Source: Nonomuraea aridisoli
GTDB taxonomy: Bacteria > Actinomycetota > Actinomycetes > Streptosporangiales > Streptosporangiaceae
NCBI RefSeq assembly: GCF_003236395.1
Contig: NZ_POUD01000022.1
Coordinates: 1-55,728, forward strand
Direction of reading: 5' to 3'
Length of the DNA: 55,728 bases
Below the pieces are notes generated by a model. It was not told where the DNA came from. It did no database searches and was given only the letters and a program-made list of their open reading frames with translations. The translations under genes and the position numbers were made by a program. Positions 8,500-18,759 of the stretch are shown here, piece by piece (positions within the stretch are counted from its first letter, which is position 1; every line of letters starts with the position of its first letter).

Positions 8500-10233
8500 C
8501 TACTGCTGCTTGGGCGCGGCGTCGACGCCGGCCTCCTTGCGCTGGTCGGCCGTGATCGCCGTGGGCGCGCCCGTGAGCGGGTCGAAGCCGGAGGCCGTCT
8601 TCGGGAACGCGATCACGTCGCGGATGGACTCACCGCCGGACAGCAGCATGCAGATCCGGTCCCAGCCGTAGGCGATGCCGCCGTGCGGGGGCGGGCCGTA
8701 CTTGAACGCCTCCAGCAGGAAGCCGAACTTGCTCTCCGCCTCCTCCTTGGAGATGCCGAGCACGTCGAACACGCGCTGCTGCATCTCGGCCCGGTGGATA
8801 CGGATGGAGCCGCCGCCTATCTCCATGCCGTTGCAGACCATGTCGTAGGCGTAGGCCAGGGCCTCGCCCGGGTGGTCCTGGAAGTTGTCGGCCCACTCCG
8901 GCTTCGGGCCGGTGAACGGGTGGTGCACGGCCGTCCAGCCGCCCTCGCCGTCCTCCTCGAACATGGGCGCGTCGACGACCCACAGGAACGACCACTGCGA
9001 CTCGTCGATCAGCCCGCAGCGCCGCCCGATCTCCAGGCGGGCCGCGCCGAGCAGGTCGCGGGAGGCGTTCCTGGCGCCGGCGGCGAAGAAGATCGCGTCG
9101 CCGGGCTCGGCCCCGACCTTGGCGGCCAGGCCCGACAGCTCCTGCTCCGACAGGTTCTTCGCGACCGGGCCGCCGAGCGTGCCGTCCTCCTGCACGAGCA
9201 CGTACGCCAGGCCCTTGGCGCCGCGCGAGCGGGCCCACTCCTGCCAGCCGTCGAGCTCCTTGCGGGTCTGCGAGGCGCCGCCGGGCATGACCACGGCGCC
9301 CACGTAGTCGGCCTGGAAGACGCGGAACGACGTGTTGGCGAAGTAGTCGGTCATCTCGACGAGCTCCTGGCCGAAGCGCAGGTCGGGCTTGTCGGAGCCG
9401 TAGCGGGCCATGGCGTCGGCGTACGTCATGCGGGGCAGCGGAGTCGGCAGCTCGTAGCCGACGATCTCCTTCCACAGCCGGCTGATCAGCGTCTCGCCGA
9501 CCGCGATGACGTCCTCCTGGTCGACGAAGGACATCTCGACGTCGATCTGGGTGAACTCCGGCTGCCGGTCGGCCCGCAGGTCCTCGTCGCGGTAGCACTT
9601 GGCGAGCTGGTAGTAGCGCTCCAGGCCGGCCACCTGCAGCAGCTGCTTGAACAGCTGGGGCGACTGCGGCAGCGCGTACCAGTTGCCCGGCTGCAGGCGC
9701 ACCGGCACCAGGAAGTCGCGCGCGCCCTCGGGCGTGGAGCGGGTCAGCGTGGGCGTCTCGACGTAGACGAAGCCGAGCTCGTGCATCACCTCGTTGGCCA
9801 GGTAGGTGGCCTTGGAGCGCACGCGCATCGCCTGCGCCACCTGCTGGCGGCGGATGTCGAGGTAGCGGTACTTCAGCCGCGCCTCCTCCGACACCCCCAC
9901 GTTGCCCTCGATCGGGAACGGCAGCGGCGCCGACTCGCTGAGCACCTCGACCTTGTCGGCCACCACCTCGATCGCGCCGGTCGGCAGGTCCGGGTTCTCG
10001 TTGCCCTCGGGCCGCACCCGGACCTGGCCGACGACCTGCACGCAGTACTCGGCGCGCAGGTCGTGGGCGTGGTCCTCCTCGCGGAAGACCACCTGCGCCG
10101 AGCCGGAGGCGTCGCGCAGGTCGATGAAGACGACGCCGCCGTGGTCACGGCGGCGCGCCACCCATCCCGCGAGCGTCACCTGCTGCCCGGCGTGCTCCTC
10201 ACGGAGCGACCCGGCCATATGCGTGCGGATCAC
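8500..10233 (-). CDS. aspS: Aspartyl-tRNA synthetase
   Basis: This class IIb synthetase has 577 residues and the domain order of bacterial AspRS: an N-terminal OB-fold anticodon-binding domain ([19 protein letters not shown]), the catalytic core with motif 2 ([19 protein letters not shown]), the large GAD insertion, and motif 3 ([14 protein letters not shown]). The GTG start at 10233 has an AAGGGAAA site about six bases upstream. Because no asparaginyl-tRNA synthetase or GatCAB is visible in the window, it cannot be said whether the enzyme is discriminating. It lies downstream of hisS with a 67-bp gap. Confidence 0.96.
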   Translation of the reverse strand: MIRTHMAGSLREEHAGQQVTLAGWVARRRDHGGVVFIDLRDASGSAQVVFREEDHAHDLRAEYCVQVVGQVRVRPEGNENPDLPTGAIEVVADKVEVLSESAPLPFPIEGNVGVSEEARLKYRYLDIRRQQVAQAMRVRSKATYLANEVMHELGFVYVETPTLTRSTPEGARDFLVPVRLQPGNWYALPQSPQLFKQLLQVAGLERYYQLAKCYRDEDLRADRQPEFTQIDVEMSFVDQEDVIAVGETLISRLWKEIVGYELPTPLPRMTYADAMARYGSDKPDLRFGQELVEMTDYFANTSFRVFQADYVGAVVMPGGASQTRKELDGWQEWARSRGAKGLAYVLVQEDGTLGGPVAKNLSEQELSGLAAKVGAEPGDAIFFAAGARNASRDLLGAARLEIGRRCGLIDESQWSFLWVVDAPMFEEDGEGGWTAVHHPFTGPKPEWADNFQDHPGEALAYAYDMVCNGMEIGGGSIRIHRAEMQQRVFDVLGISKEEAESKFGFLLEAFKYGPPPHGGIAYGWDRICMLLSGGESIRDVIAFPKTASGFDPLTGAPTAITADQRKEAGVDAAPKQQ

Positions 10234-10300
10234 TGCACTTTCCCTTCATGCGGAGAGGAGGGGAAGGGAGGCGGCGACCCGGCCCGCGCCGACCTGCGAG

Positions 10301-11557
10301 TCACTTCACCTTTCCCTTCAGTACGTCGACGACCTTGGCCAGCGGCACCTCTGCCTGCTCGGCGGTGGCCAGGTCTTTCACTTGCACGACCTCGGCGGCG
10401 AGGTCGCGCTCGCCCAGGATCAGCGCGAACGCGGCACCGGAGCGGTCGGCGCCCTTCATCGCGCCCTTGAGCCCCTTGCCGCCGAATGCCATGTCGGCGG
10501 CGACGCCGGCCGCGCGCAGCTCGCTCACGAGCTTGAACATCGCCCGCGCCGCCTCGTCGCCCAGCGCCACACCGTACACCTCGCAGCGCGGCGGCAGGTC
10601 GAGGGCGACGCCTTCGCGCTCCAGCGCGATGACCGTGCGGTCGAGGCCGAGGCCGAAACCGATGCCTGGCAGGCGCGGCCCGCCGATGGCCTCCGACAGC
10701 CCGTCGTAGCGGCCGCCGCCGCCGATGCCGGACTGCGCGCCGAGCAGCGGGTGGTCGAACTCGAAGGTGGTGCGGGTGTAGTAGTCGAGGCCGCGCACCA
10801 GCCTGGGCGCGTCCTCCCACGGGATGCCGAGGTCGCCCAGCAGCTGCTTGACCTGGCCGTGGTAGGTCTTGCAGGCGGCACAGAGGTGGTCGCCGATGAG
10901 CGGCGCGTCCTCCAGCTGCGCGCGCACCTCTGGACGCTTGTCGTCCAGCACGCGCAACGGATTGATCTCGATCCGCGCCCTGGTGGCCTCGTCGAGGTCG
11001 AGAGCACGCAGGAACTCCTGCAGCCGGGCCCGGTAGATCGGGCGGCACTCCGCGCAGCCCAGTGAGTTGAGCATCAGCCGGACCTGGGTGAGGCCGAGCG
11101 CGGTGTACCACTGCCAGGCCAGCGCGACGGTCTCGGCGTCGACCGCCGGATCCTCGCTGCCGATCGCCTCCAGGTCGAGCTGGTAGAACTGCCGGTAGCG
11201 GCCCTCCTGGGGCGCCTCGGCGCGGAACACCGGCCCGTCGGTCCAGACCTTCACCGGGAGCTGGCCGCGGTGCAAGCCGTATTCCAGGACCGCGCGCAGC
11301 ACGCCCGCGGTGAACTCCGGGCGCAGTGTCAGCGACCTGCCGCCGCGGTCGGTGAAGGTGTACATCTCTTTGCTGACGACGTCGGTGGACTCGCCCACCC
11401 CGCGCGCGAACAGCTGGGTGTCCTCGAAGACCGCGGTCTCCAGGTAGGAGTACCCGGCGCGCCTGGCCGTCTCCGCGAACGCCCCGCGAATCGCGTAGAA
11501 CGTCGAAGCCTGCGGTGGGACGTACTCCTTGACGCCTTTGGGTGCTTGGAAAGTCAT
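10301..11557 (-). CDS. hisS: Histidyl-tRNA synthetase
   Basis: This class II synthetase has 418 residues. Family signatures are [15 protein letters not shown] (motif 2 region), [13 protein letters not shown] (the histidine A motif) and [10 protein letters not shown] pair of CxxC motifs in the middle of the protein (GCAECRP and CAACK) resembles the cysteine pairs in some bacterial HisRS and may bind zinc. The ATG at 11557 overlaps the TAA of the upstream hydrolase by one base (TAATG), and a GAGGG site lies five bases before it, so the two genes form an operon. Confidence 0.96.
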   Translation of the reverse strand: MTFQAPKGVKEYVPPQASTFYAIRGAFAETARRAGYSYLETAVFEDTQLFARGVGESTDVVSKEMYTFTDRGGRSLTLRPEFTAGVLRAVLEYGLHRGQLPVKVWTDGPVFRAEAPQEGRYRQFYQLDLEAIGSEDPAVDAETVALAWQWYTALGLTQVRLMLNSLGCAECRPIYRARLQEFLRALDLDEATRARIEINPLRVLDDKRPEVRAQLEDAPLIGDHLCAACKTYHGQVKQLLGDLGIPWEDAPRLVRGLDYYTRTTFEFDHPLLGAQSGIGGGGRYDGLSEAIGGPRLPGIGFGLGLDRTVIALEREGVALDLPPRCEVYGVALGDEAARAMFKLVSELRAAGVAADMAFGGKGLKGAMKGADRSGAAFALILGERDLAAEVVQVKDLATAEQAEVPLAKVVDVLKGKVK

Positions 11558-12237
11558 TAGATCCCTCGTGTGGGACCGGCGTGCGGCGCCGCCTCTTTCA
11601 GGTACGGGTTGGCGGCGCGCTCGCGGCCGATCGTGGTCTGTGGTCCGTGGCCCGGCAGAACGACCGTATCGTCAGGCAGCGTCAGACACTTGGCAGCCAG
11701 GCTGCGAAGAATGGTCGCGTAGTCGCCACCGGGCAGGTCGGTGCGGCCGATGGAGCCGGCGAACAGCAGGTCGCCCGCGAACATGATCGCGTCGTCCGGC
11801 AGGCGGAAGCTCACCGACCCCCTGGTATGGCCGGGCGTGTGGTCGACCACGAGCTCCAGCCCGGCCAGCGTCAGCACGGCGCCGTCGGACAGCTCGCGCA
11901 CGTCGTCGGGTTCGCTCAGCCGCAGGTCGCCGAAGAGCGACGCGCTCGTGCCGGACCAGCCGGCGGCCGGATCGGACAGCAGGTGGCGGTCGTCGGGGTG
12001 TATCCACGCGGGGATGTCGCGCGCGCCGCAGACGGGGGCCACCGACCAGACGTGGTCGAGGTGGCCGTGGGTGAGCAGGACGGCGACGGGCTTGAGCCGG
12101 TGCTCGCGCAGCAGCTCCTCCACGCCCTGAGTGGCGTCCTGACCTGGGTCGACGATGACGCACTCCTCACCGGCGGCGGGCGCGACGACGTAACAGTTGG
12201 TCTGGAAGGCCCCTGCGGGGAAGCCGGCGATGAGCAT
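11557..12237 (-). CDS. Metallo-beta-lactamase-fold hydrolase (glyoxalase II-like)
   Basis: The protein has 226 residues and an intact binuclear metal site: THGHLDHVW (HxHxDH), TPGHT, FAGD and LPGHGP. The [11 protein letters not shown] segment is typical of glyoxalase II-like and persulfide-dioxygenase-like relatives. No signal peptide is present, so it is cytoplasmic. Start ATG 12237 is chosen because the conserved domain begins immediately ([19 protein letters not shown]); the in-frame upstream extension crosses the divergent promoter and the cyclophilin gene. The substrate is unknown, although actinobacterial hisS is often preceded by such a gene. Confidence 0.9.
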   Translation of the reverse strand: MLIAGFPAGAFQTNCYVVAPAAGEECVIVDPGQDATQGVEELLREHRLKPVAVLLTHGHLDHVWSVAPVCGARDIPAWIHPDDRHLLSDPAAGWSGTSASLFGDLRLSEPDDVRELSDGAVLTLAGLELVVDHTPGHTRGSVSFRLPDDAIMFAGDLLFAGSIGRTDLPGGDYATILRSLAAKCLTLPDDTVVLPGHGPQTTIGRERAANPYLKEAAPHAGPTRGI

Positions 12238-12375
12238 CTGCCTCAGGTGATCTCGTCGAAAAGCCAATGGGAATGTAACCGAAGGGTACCGGTGCGGGTC
12301 GCCGGGCTGCGAATCATTACCCGTTGGCCGATACGATTCGCCCACCTCAGTTGATTGACTATGGGAGGCAAAGCG

Positions 12376-13245
12376 GTGGCCACGGGGAAGGACCGGCAGA
12401 AGCAGCTGGCACGCGAGCACTACGAGCGGCAGATGCAGCGCCGCAAGGAGCGTGAGCAGAAGGCCAAGCGCGCGGCGATCATCGGCTCCACCGCGGGCGT
12501 CGTGGTCGTGGTCGGCGGCATCGTGACCGCGGTCGCGATGCTGGGCGGCAACGACACGGGCACGGAGGCGGCGTCCTCGTCGTCCTCGTCGCCGGCCGCC
12601 ACCGCGCAGGCGACGGCGGCGGCGGGCCCGAAGCCGTACGACGCGACGACGGGCACGTGCGACTACGTCGCCGACACCTCCGGCGGTCAGGTGAAGGACG
12701 TCGGCATGCCGCCGGCGAAGGCCGACACCAAGCCCGCCGAGAAGACGATGACGTTCAAGACGAATCTCGGCGACATCGTGGTCGAACTGAACAACGCCAA
12801 GGCTCCGTGCACGACCAACTCTCTGGAGTTCCTGGCGAAGAAGAATTACTACGACGGCAGCAAGTGCCACCGGCTCGGCAGCGACAACTTCCCGATGCTG
12901 CAGTGCGGCGACCCGACCGCGAAGGCCGACGGCAAGAGCCAGGACGGCTCGGGCGGCCCCGGCTACGTGATGGCCGAGGAGAACCTGCAGGGCGCCCAGT
13001 ACAAGCGCGGTGTGATGGCCATGGCCAAAACCTCCGCCCCGGGCTCCACGGGAAGCCAGTTCTTCCTCGTTTACGGCGACATCGGGCTCACCCCCGATTA
13101 CACACCGGTGGGTACGATCACCAAGGGGCTCGACATCTTGGACAAGGTGAACAAAGCGGGCATCATCACCGACATGGGAGACGGGACTGGCGCACCTAAG
13201 CAAACCGTCGAAATCAAAGACGTGACATTCGCCGGCAAGAGCTGA
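12376..13245 (+). CDS. Membrane-anchored cyclophilin-type peptidyl-prolyl isomerase
   Basis: The protein has 289 residues with the same design as the copy at 7525: a basic cytoplasmic N-terminus, a membrane helix (about 35-57), a Ser/Ala-rich linker and an external cyclophilin domain. The CHRL, LQCGDP and GSQFFLVYGD segments are well preserved, as are the paired cysteines. A GGGAGG site at 12363-12368 lies seven bases before GTG 12376, which fixes the start; the TTG/ATG positions further upstream are in frame but precede the site. It is divergent from the hydrolase-hisS-aspS operon. Its role is to assist folding of exported proteins (family knowledge). Confidence 0.92.
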   Translation: MATGKDRQKQLAREHYERQMQRRKEREQKAKRAAIIGSTAGVVVVVGGIVTAVAMLGGNDTGTEAASSSSSSPAATAQATAAAGPKPYDATTGTCDYVADTSGGQVKDVGMPPAKADTKPAEKTMTFKTNLGDIVVELNNAKAPCTTNSLEFLAKKNYYDGSKCHRLGSDNFPMLQCGDPTAKADGKSQDGSGGPGYVMAEENLQGAQYKRGVMAMAKTSAPGSTGSQFFLVYGDIGLTPDYTPVGTITKGLDILDKVNKAGIITDMGDGTGAPKQTVEIKDVTFAGKS

Positions 13246-13307
13246 CGTAATACAAACTAGGGACGAAGTAGTCCCGAAGGGTCTGATGGAGAGTGCGGGA
13301 GGACACG

Positions 13308-14537
13308 GTGAGCACCGACCCGTGGGGCCGGGTAGACGACGACGGCACCGTCTACGTGCGTACGGCTGAGGGAGAACGGGCCGTCGGCTCCTGGCAGGCC
13401 GGTGAACCTGAAGAGGCGCTGGCCTACTTCCATCGCAAGTACGACGAGCTGGCCGGCCAGGTGCAGCTGCTGGAGCAGCGCGTGAAGGGCACCGACCTCG
13501 CCCCGGCCCAGGCCGAGGCGAGCATCGCCAAGCTGCGCGAGGCCGTGGCCGACGCCCACGCGGTGGGCGACCTGGCCGCGCTGACGGCCCGGCTCGACGG
13601 CCTGACGGAGCTGGTCGCGCAGCGGCGCGAGGAGGTCAAGGCGGCCCGCGAGCGGGCGCGCGCCGAGGCCAGGGCGGTCAAGGAGCGCATCGTCGCCGAG
13701 GCCGAGCGCATCGCGGAGGAGACCACCCACTGGAAGTCCGGCGGCGAGCGGCTGCGCCAGCTCGTCGAGGAGTGGAAGGCCGCCGACCGCATCGACCGGG
13801 TCACCGAGGCCCAGCTGTGGAAGCGGCTGTCGGCCGCGCGCACGGCGTTCGCCAAGCGGCGCAAGGTCTACTTCGCGGGCCTGGACGAGCAGCGCGAGGG
13901 CGTGCGGGCGGCCAAGGAGCGCATCGTGGCCGAGGCGGAGGCGATCTCCGGCTCGACCGACTGGGGCGCGACCGCGGCGGCCTACCGCGACCTGATGCAG
14001 CAGTGGAAGAGCGCCGGTCGCGCCTCGCGCGAGGCCGAGGACGAGCTGTGGGCCCGTTTCAAGGCCGCCCAGGACCTGTTCTTCCAGGCCCGTTCCGCCG
14101 TCTTCGCCGAGCGCGACGCCTCGCTGGCCGCCAACGCGCAGGTCAAGGAGGAGCTGCTGGCCGAGGCCGAGAAGATCCTGCCGGTGACCGACGCGCGCAC
14201 GGCCAGGGCGGCGCTGCGCGGCATCCTCGAGCGCTGGGAGGCCGCCGGGCCGGTGCCGCGCGACCAGCGCGACCGGCTCGAGGGCGGGCTGCGCAAGATC
14301 GACGAGGCCGTGCGCAAGGCCGAGGACGCCGAGTGGAAGCGCTCCAACCCCGAGGCCAGGGCGCGCGCCCAGAGCACGGTCGACCAGCTCCGCACGTCCA
14401 TCGACCAGCTGGAGAAGCGGCTGTCCAAGGCCCAGGCCGCCGGGCGCGCCAAGGACGTCAAGGAGGCAGAGGAGGCTCTGACCGCCCGCCGTTCGTGGCT
14501 GGCGGAGGCGGAGCGCACCCTCGCCGAGTTCAGCTGA
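13308..14537 (+). CDS. DUF349 coiled-coil protein
   Basis: The protein has 409 residues and is almost entirely helical and charged. It contains several copies of the roughly 75-residue DUF349 repeat, marked by recurring W-containing phrases (LVEEWKAADR, LMQQWKSAGRA, ILERWEAAGPV) and by AKERIVAEAE. A GGGAGG site lies five bases before GTG 13308, so this start is preferred over GTG 13293. DUF349 proteins are of uncertain function, with chromosome- or envelope-associated roles proposed in some bacteria. It probably forms long coiled coils. It is transcribed away from the cyclophilin gene end with a 62-bp gap. Confidence 0.9.
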   Translation: MSTDPWGRVDDDGTVYVRTAEGERAVGSWQAGEPEEALAYFHRKYDELAGQVQLLEQRVKGTDLAPAQAEASIAKLREAVADAHAVGDLAALTARLDGLTELVAQRREEVKAARERARAEARAVKERIVAEAERIAEETTHWKSGGERLRQLVEEWKAADRIDRVTEAQLWKRLSAARTAFAKRRKVYFAGLDEQREGVRAAKERIVAEAEAISGSTDWGATAAAYRDLMQQWKSAGRASREAEDELWARFKAAQDLFFQARSAVFAERDASLAANAQVKEELLAEAEKILPVTDARTARAALRGILERWEAAGPVPRDQRDRLEGGLRKIDEAVRKAEDAEWKRSNPEARARAQSTVDQLRTSIDQLEKRLSKAQAAGRAKDVKEAEEALTARRSWLAEAERTLAEFS

Positions 14538-14641
14538 GGTCCTTCTCCCGCACTCCTCCCTCGCCGATCCGCCCGCCGGCGCCCGCCCCCTGTCGGGGAA
14601 TCGGGCGGCGGCGGGCGGGGGCGGAGACCTAGGCTGAGGGC

Positions 14642-15730
14642 ATGGATCCCGTCACCGCAGCGCGCGCCCTCGTCGAGGAGATGTTCCCGGGCGCCCTGTA
14701 CGCCTTCGTCGGCGGCAGCGTGCTCACCGAGCACCGCACGTCCACCTCCGATCTCGACGTCGTCGTGGTGCTCGACGGCCTGGCCGTCCCCTACCGCGAA
14801 TCGCTGCGGTGGCACGACTGGCCGGTCGAGCTGCTCGTGCACAGCGAGACGAGCCTCGAGGCCTACCTCGACAAGGACTTCGACCGCCGCCGCCCGACGC
14901 TGGCGCGCATCTGCGCCGAGGGCGCGGTGCTCACCGACCGGACGGGCGGCCGGGCCAGCGACCTGCAGGGCGTGCTCGGCGAGCGCCTGTCGGCGGGCCC
15001 CGGCGGGCTGACGCCGGGCCAGGCCGAACGCGCCCGTTACGAGCTGTCCGACGTGCTCGACGACCTGGCGGGGGCGAGCGATCCCGGTGAGGAGGCGTTC
15101 ATCCGCTGGGAGGTCGTGCAGGCCGCCGCCCGCACGGCGCTCGGCCTGGGCCGCAGGTGGCAGGGCAGCGGGAAGTGGCTGCTGCGCGAGCTGCGCGCGC
15201 ACGACCCCGCCCTCGCCGAGGAGCTGCTCGCCGCCCATGACGACCCCGTACGCCTGACGGCCGTCGCCACGAGAGTGCTCGAACGGGCCGGAGGACGTCT
15301 GTGGGAGGGTTACCGGGCCGAAGGCGACCCCTTCCACCAGACGCTGCGTCACGTGCCCGCAGGAGAGCTCTCGGAAGAGACGGCTCAGAGCTCCGGCATG
15401 CGCCGGCTGGCCGCGATCAGCGGCGCGACCACCGGATCGGCGCGGCTGTGGATGGGCCAGACCCACGTCGCCCCCGCCACGCGCTCCTCCGACCACCACC
15501 ACGGCGCCTCCGAGACGGCCATCTACGTGGTGAGCGGCACACCGTCGTTCGTCTTCCTGGAGGACGGCAAGGAGACGCGCGTCGACGCCGAGCCGGGCGA
15601 CTACGTGTTCGTGCCGCCGTACGTGCCGCATCGCGAGGAGAACCCCGACCCGGCGCGCGAGGCCGTCGTCGTGATCGCGCGCAGCACGCAGGAGGCCGTC
15701 GTGGTCAACCTGCCGAGCCTGAAGGGCTAG
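14642..15730 (+). CDS. Nucleotidyltransferase-cupin fusion protein
   Basis: The single chain has 362 residues. Residues 1 to about 230 are an MNT-type nucleotidyltransferase: FVGGSVLTEHRTSTSDLDV carries the GS and DxD (Asp37, Asp39) of the polymerase-beta fold, followed by a helical domain. From about residue 238 a cupin begins (VPAGELSEETAQSSGMRRL). Its metal site is complete: HHH at 285-287, ASETAIYVVSG, then PGDYVFVPPYVPHREEN. Such cupins are normally separate proteins starting near this point. No stop, Shine-Dalgarno sequence or overlap exists at the junction. The gene ends one base from the convergent rel stop. The substrate is unknown. Confidence 0.82.
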   Translation: MDPVTAARALVEEMFPGALYAFVGGSVLTEHRTSTSDLDVVVVLDGLAVPYRESLRWHDWPVELLVHSETSLEAYLDKDFDRRRPTLARICAEGAVLTDRTGGRASDLQGVLGERLSAGPGGLTPGQAERARYELSDVLDDLAGASDPGEEAFIRWEVVQAAARTALGLGRRWQGSGKWLLRELRAHDPALAEELLAAHDDPVRLTAVATRVLERAGGRLWEGYRAEGDPFHQTLRHVPAGELSEETAQSSGMRRLAAISGATTGSARLWMGQTHVAPATRSSDHHHGASETAIYVVSGTPSFVFLEDGKETRVDAEPGDYVFVPPYVPHREENPDPAREAVVVIARSTQEAVVVNLPSLKG

Positions 15731-15731
15731 C

Positions 15732-18014
15732 TCAGCCGCCGGCGCCGCTCACGCGGTAGACGTCGAAGACGCCCTGGATGTTGCGGACGGCCTTGAGCAC
15801 GTGACCGAGGTGCTTGGGGTCGCCCATCTCGAAGGTGAACTTGCTGATCGCCACCCGGTCGCGCGAGGTCGTGACGGAGGCGCTGAGGATGTTGACATGC
15901 TGGTCGGACAGCGTACGCGTGACGTCCGACAGCAGCCGCGGCCGGTCGAGCGCCTCCACCTGGATGGCCACCAGGAACACGCTGTCGTCGCTCGGCGACC
16001 AGCTGACCTCCACCAGCCGGTCGGGCTGCGCCTTGAGCTGCTGGATGTTGCTGCAGTCGGCGCGGTGCACCGAGACGCCGTGGCCCCGGGTGACGAAGCC
16101 GACGATCTCGTCGCCGGGCACCGGGGTGCAGCACTTCGACAGGCGTACCCACACGTCGGCGTCGCCCGCCACGACCACGCCCGCGCCGCCGCCGCGGGGA
16201 CGGCCGCGCAGCCGGGTCGGCAGCGAGGTCTCGGCGATGTCCTCCTCGGCGCTGTCGACGCCGCCGATCGAGGCCACCAGCTTCTGCACGACCGACTGCG
16301 CCGCGATGTGCCCCTCCCCCACGGCCGCGTAGAGCGCGGACACGTCGGGATAGTGCAGGTCGCGGGCGAGCGCCAGGAGCGCCTCGCCGGACATGAGCCG
16401 CTGCAGCGGCAGGCCCTGCTTGCGCATGGCCCGCCCGATGGCCTCCTTGCCCGCCTCGATCGCGGTCTCGCGGCGCTCCTTGGAGAACCACTGCCGGATC
16501 TTGTTGCGGGCCCGGCCCGACTTGACGAACTTCAGCCAGTCGCGCGACGGCCCGGCGTCGGGCGACTTGGAGGTGAAGATCTCGACCGTGTCGCCGTTGC
16601 CGAGCCGCGACTCCAGCGGCACCAGCCGCCCGTTGACCCGCGCGCCGATGCAGCGGTGACCGACCTCGGTGTGCACGGCGTAGGCGAAGTCGACCGGCGT
16701 GGCGCCCTCGGGCAGGGCGATGACCTGGCCCTTCGGGGTGAACACATAGACCTCGGAGACCGACAGGTCGAAGCGCAGCGACTCGAGGAACTCGCCCGGG
16801 TCGGAGGTCTCCTTCTGCCAGTCGAGGAGCTGGCGCAGCCAGGCCATGTCGCTGCCCGGCTTGACCTTGCCGGTGGGGCCGGGGACACCGACCTCCTCTT
16901 TGTACTTCCAGTGCGCGGCCACGCCGTACTCGGCCCTGTGGTGCATCGCGTGGGTGCGGATCTGCAGCTCGACCGGCTTGCCCTCGGGACCGATCACCGT
17001 GGTGTGCAGCGACTGGTACATGTTGAACTTGGGCATCGCTATGTAGTCTTTGAACCGCCCCGGCACCGGGTTCCACCGCGCGTGGATCGTGCCGAGCGCC
17101 GCGTAGCAGTCGCGTACGGTGTCGACCAGCACGCGGATGCCCACCAGGTCGTAGATGTCGTCGAACGCCACGTCGCGCGCGATCATCTTCTGGTAGACCG
17201 AGTAGTAGTGCTTCGGCCGGCCCTTGACCACGGCGCGGATCTTCGCCTCGCGCAGGTCGCCCGAGACCTTCTCGATGACCTCCTGCAGGAAGAGATCGCG
17301 GCGCGGCGCCCGCTCCGACACCATGCGCGCGATCTCGTCGTAGCGCTTGGGGTAGAGCATCGCGAAGGCGAGGTCCTCCAGCTCCCACTTGATCGTGTTC
17401 ATGCCCAGGCGGTGGGCCAGCGGGGCGAAGATCTCCAGCGTCTCGCGGGACTTCTGGTGGCGTTTGTGCTCCGGCAGGTAGCGCATCGTGCGCATGTTGT
17501 GCAGCCGGTCGGCCAGCTTGATGATCAGGACGCGGATGTCGCGCGACATGGCGACGACCATCTTGCGCACGGTCTCGGCCTGCGCGGCGTCGCCGAACTT
17601 GACCTTGTCGAGCTTGGTGACCCCGTCGACCAGTGACGCGATCGTGTCGCCGAAGTCGCCGCGCAGCTCGTCGAGGCTGTAGGCGGTGTCCTCGACCGTG
17701 TCGTGCAGCAGCGCCGCGCACAGCGTCTCGTCGTCGGTGCCGAGCTCGGCCAGGATGGTGGCCACGGCCAGCGGGTGGGTGATGTAGGGGTCGCCCGACT
17801 TCCGCTTCTGGTCGCGGTGGTGGTAGGCCGCGACGTCGTAGGCGCGCTCGATCAGGCGCAGGTCGGCCTTGGGGTGGGTGGCGCGGACCGTGCGGAACAG
17901 CGGCTCCAGCACCGGGTTCATCGCCCCACCCCCAAACCGCCGCCGACGCACCGCCGGTGCGCCGGGCGCCTCGGCGTTGTCGGTTACGTCGGGCACGACC
18001 GCATCACGGGGCAC
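15732..18014 (-). CDS. rel: Bifunctional (p)ppGpp synthetase/hydrolase Rel
   Basis: The protein has 760 residues and is the long RelA/SpoT homologue controlling the stringent response. The hydrolase domain is intact: H80, HD at 104-105 ([10 protein letters not shown]) and [10 protein letters not shown]. The synthetase domain has [12 protein letters not shown] and [24 protein letters not shown] domain ([16 protein letters not shown]), a zinc-finger-like helical region ([16 protein letters not shown]) and a C-terminal ACT domain follow. The GTG start at 18014 has an AGGAG sequence five bases upstream; the GACTCCTCACG block containing it is duplicated at 18018-18028 and 18033-18043. Neighbouring apt links it to purine nucleotide metabolism. 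Confidence 0.96.
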   Translation of the reverse strand: MPRDAVVPDVTDNAEAPGAPAVRRRRFGGGAMNPVLEPLFRTVRATHPKADLRLIERAYDVAAYHHRDQKRKSGDPYITHPLAVATILAELGTDDETLCAALLHDTVEDTAYSLDELRGDFGDTIASLVDGVTKLDKVKFGDAAQAETVRKMVVAMSRDIRVLIIKLADRLHNMRTMRYLPEHKRHQKSRETLEIFAPLAHRLGMNTIKWELEDLAFAMLYPKRYDEIARMVSERAPRRDLFLQEVIEKVSGDLREAKIRAVVKGRPKHYYSVYQKMIARDVAFDDIYDLVGIRVLVDTVRDCYAALGTIHARWNPVPGRFKDYIAMPKFNMYQSLHTTVIGPEGKPVELQIRTHAMHHRAEYGVAAHWKYKEEVGVPGPTGKVKPGSDMAWLRQLLDWQKETSDPGEFLESLRFDLSVSEVYVFTPKGQVIALPEGATPVDFAYAVHTEVGHRCIGARVNGRLVPLESRLGNGDTVEIFTSKSPDAGPSRDWLKFVKSGRARNKIRQWFSKERRETAIEAGKEAIGRAMRKQGLPLQRLMSGEALLALARDLHYPDVSALYAAVGEGHIAAQSVVQKLVASIGGVDSAEEDIAETSLPTRLRGRPRGGGAGVVVAGDADVWVRLSKCCTPVPGDEIVGFVTRGHGVSVHRADCSNIQQLKAQPDRLVEVSWSPSDDSVFLVAIQVEALDRPRLLSDVTRTLSDQHVNILSASVTTSRDRVAISKFTFEMGDPKHLGHVLKAVRNIQGVFDVYRVSGAGG

Positions 18015-18068
18015 ACAGACTCCTCACGCAGTGACTCCTCACGTTCGAGTCCAGATCCCCCCAGTGTA

Positions 18069-18087
18069 TCCAGGCGCCGCACCTGGA
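18069..18087 (-). terminator. Small hairpin between apt and rel
   Basis: TCCAGG and CCTGGA form a 6-bp stem around a seven-base loop, 15 bases after the apt stop. There is no T tract. It may be a weak attenuator between apt and rel rather than a full terminator. Confidence 0.3.
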
Positions 18088-18101
18088 CTTTCGCGGGCCG
18101 A

Positions 18102-18620
18102 TCAGACGGTCACGAGAGAGCGCACGTCCACTCCCGCCAGCCGTTCCCGTCCCTTGAGGAAGGCCAGCTCCATCAGCACGGCGAAGCCGGCGACCTCGCC
18201 CCCGGCCCGCTCCACCAGCTCCACCGCCGCCTTGGCGGTGCCGCCGGTGGCCAGCACGTCGTCGACGATGAGCACCCGGTCGCCGGGCGCGAAGGCGTCG
18301 CGGTGGACCTCGATGGTGGCGGAGCCGTACTCCAGATCGTAGGACTCCTCCAGCGTCGCGGCGGGCAGTTTCCCCTTCTTGCGCACGGGCACGAACCCCG
18401 CTCCCGCCCGGTACGCCACCGGCGCGGCCAGGATGAACCCGCGCGCCTCGATCCCCACGATCTTGTCGGCCTGGAGCGTGCCGGCCAGCTCCTCCACCAC
18501 GGCCGCCATCGCGACGGGGTCGGCCAGGAGCGGGGTGATGTCCTTGAACACGACTCCCGGCCTGGGATAGTCGGGGACGTCCCTGATGCGCTCCAGGATC
18601 ATCGTGCTCAGCTCGGTCAT
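18102..18620 (-). CDS. apt: Adenine phosphoribosyltransferase
   Basis: The protein has 172 residues, the normal Apt length. The enzyme salvages adenine to AMP using PRPP. The PRPP-binding signature is VLIVDDVLATGGT, and the N-terminal segment DYPRPGVVFKDITPLL is typical of Apt. GIEARGFILAAPVA is the adenine-site region. ATG 18620 has GAGGAG five bases upstream; an upstream in-frame extension lacks a ribosome binding site. It lies between secF and rel, the standard actinobacterial order. Confidence 0.95.
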   Translation of the reverse strand: MTELSTMILERIRDVPDYPRPGVVFKDITPLLADPVAMAAVVEELAGTLQADKIVGIEARGFILAAPVAYRAGAGFVPVRKKGKLPAATLEESYDLEYGSATIEVHRDAFAPGDRVLIVDDVLATGGTAKAAVELVERAGGEVAGFAVLMELAFLKGRERLAGVDVRSLVTV

Positions 18621-18701
18621 GGCGCTCCTCGCTCGTCGTGTGCCGGGCTCCATGATGGTGCATTCCGGCCCCCGCCAGAACCGCCCGCGGGCGTGAGAAC
18701 A

Positions 18702-18720
18702 CTCTCAGGACGCCTGAGAG
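18702..18720. promoter_or_regulatory. Perfect 8-bp palindrome upstream of apt
   Basis: CTCTCAGG and CCTGAGAG are separated by three bases, about 82 bp before the apt start and just after the secF terminator. It could be an operator or part of a second hairpin. Confidence 0.35.
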
Positions 18721-18759
18721 GCCCGCTGACGCCCTCGCGCCGCCGTCCCGGGACACGAA

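Noticed and set aside
12238..13203. Long in-frame extension upstream of the metallo-beta-lactamase hydrolase
   Set aside because: It crosses the divergent promoter region and runs antisense to a conserved cyclophilin. The family begins at the internal ATG.
14642..15360. Nucleotidyltransferase as part of a MNT-HEPN toxin-antitoxin pair
   Set aside because: No separate HEPN gene is adjacent; the next domain is a cupin in the same chain.
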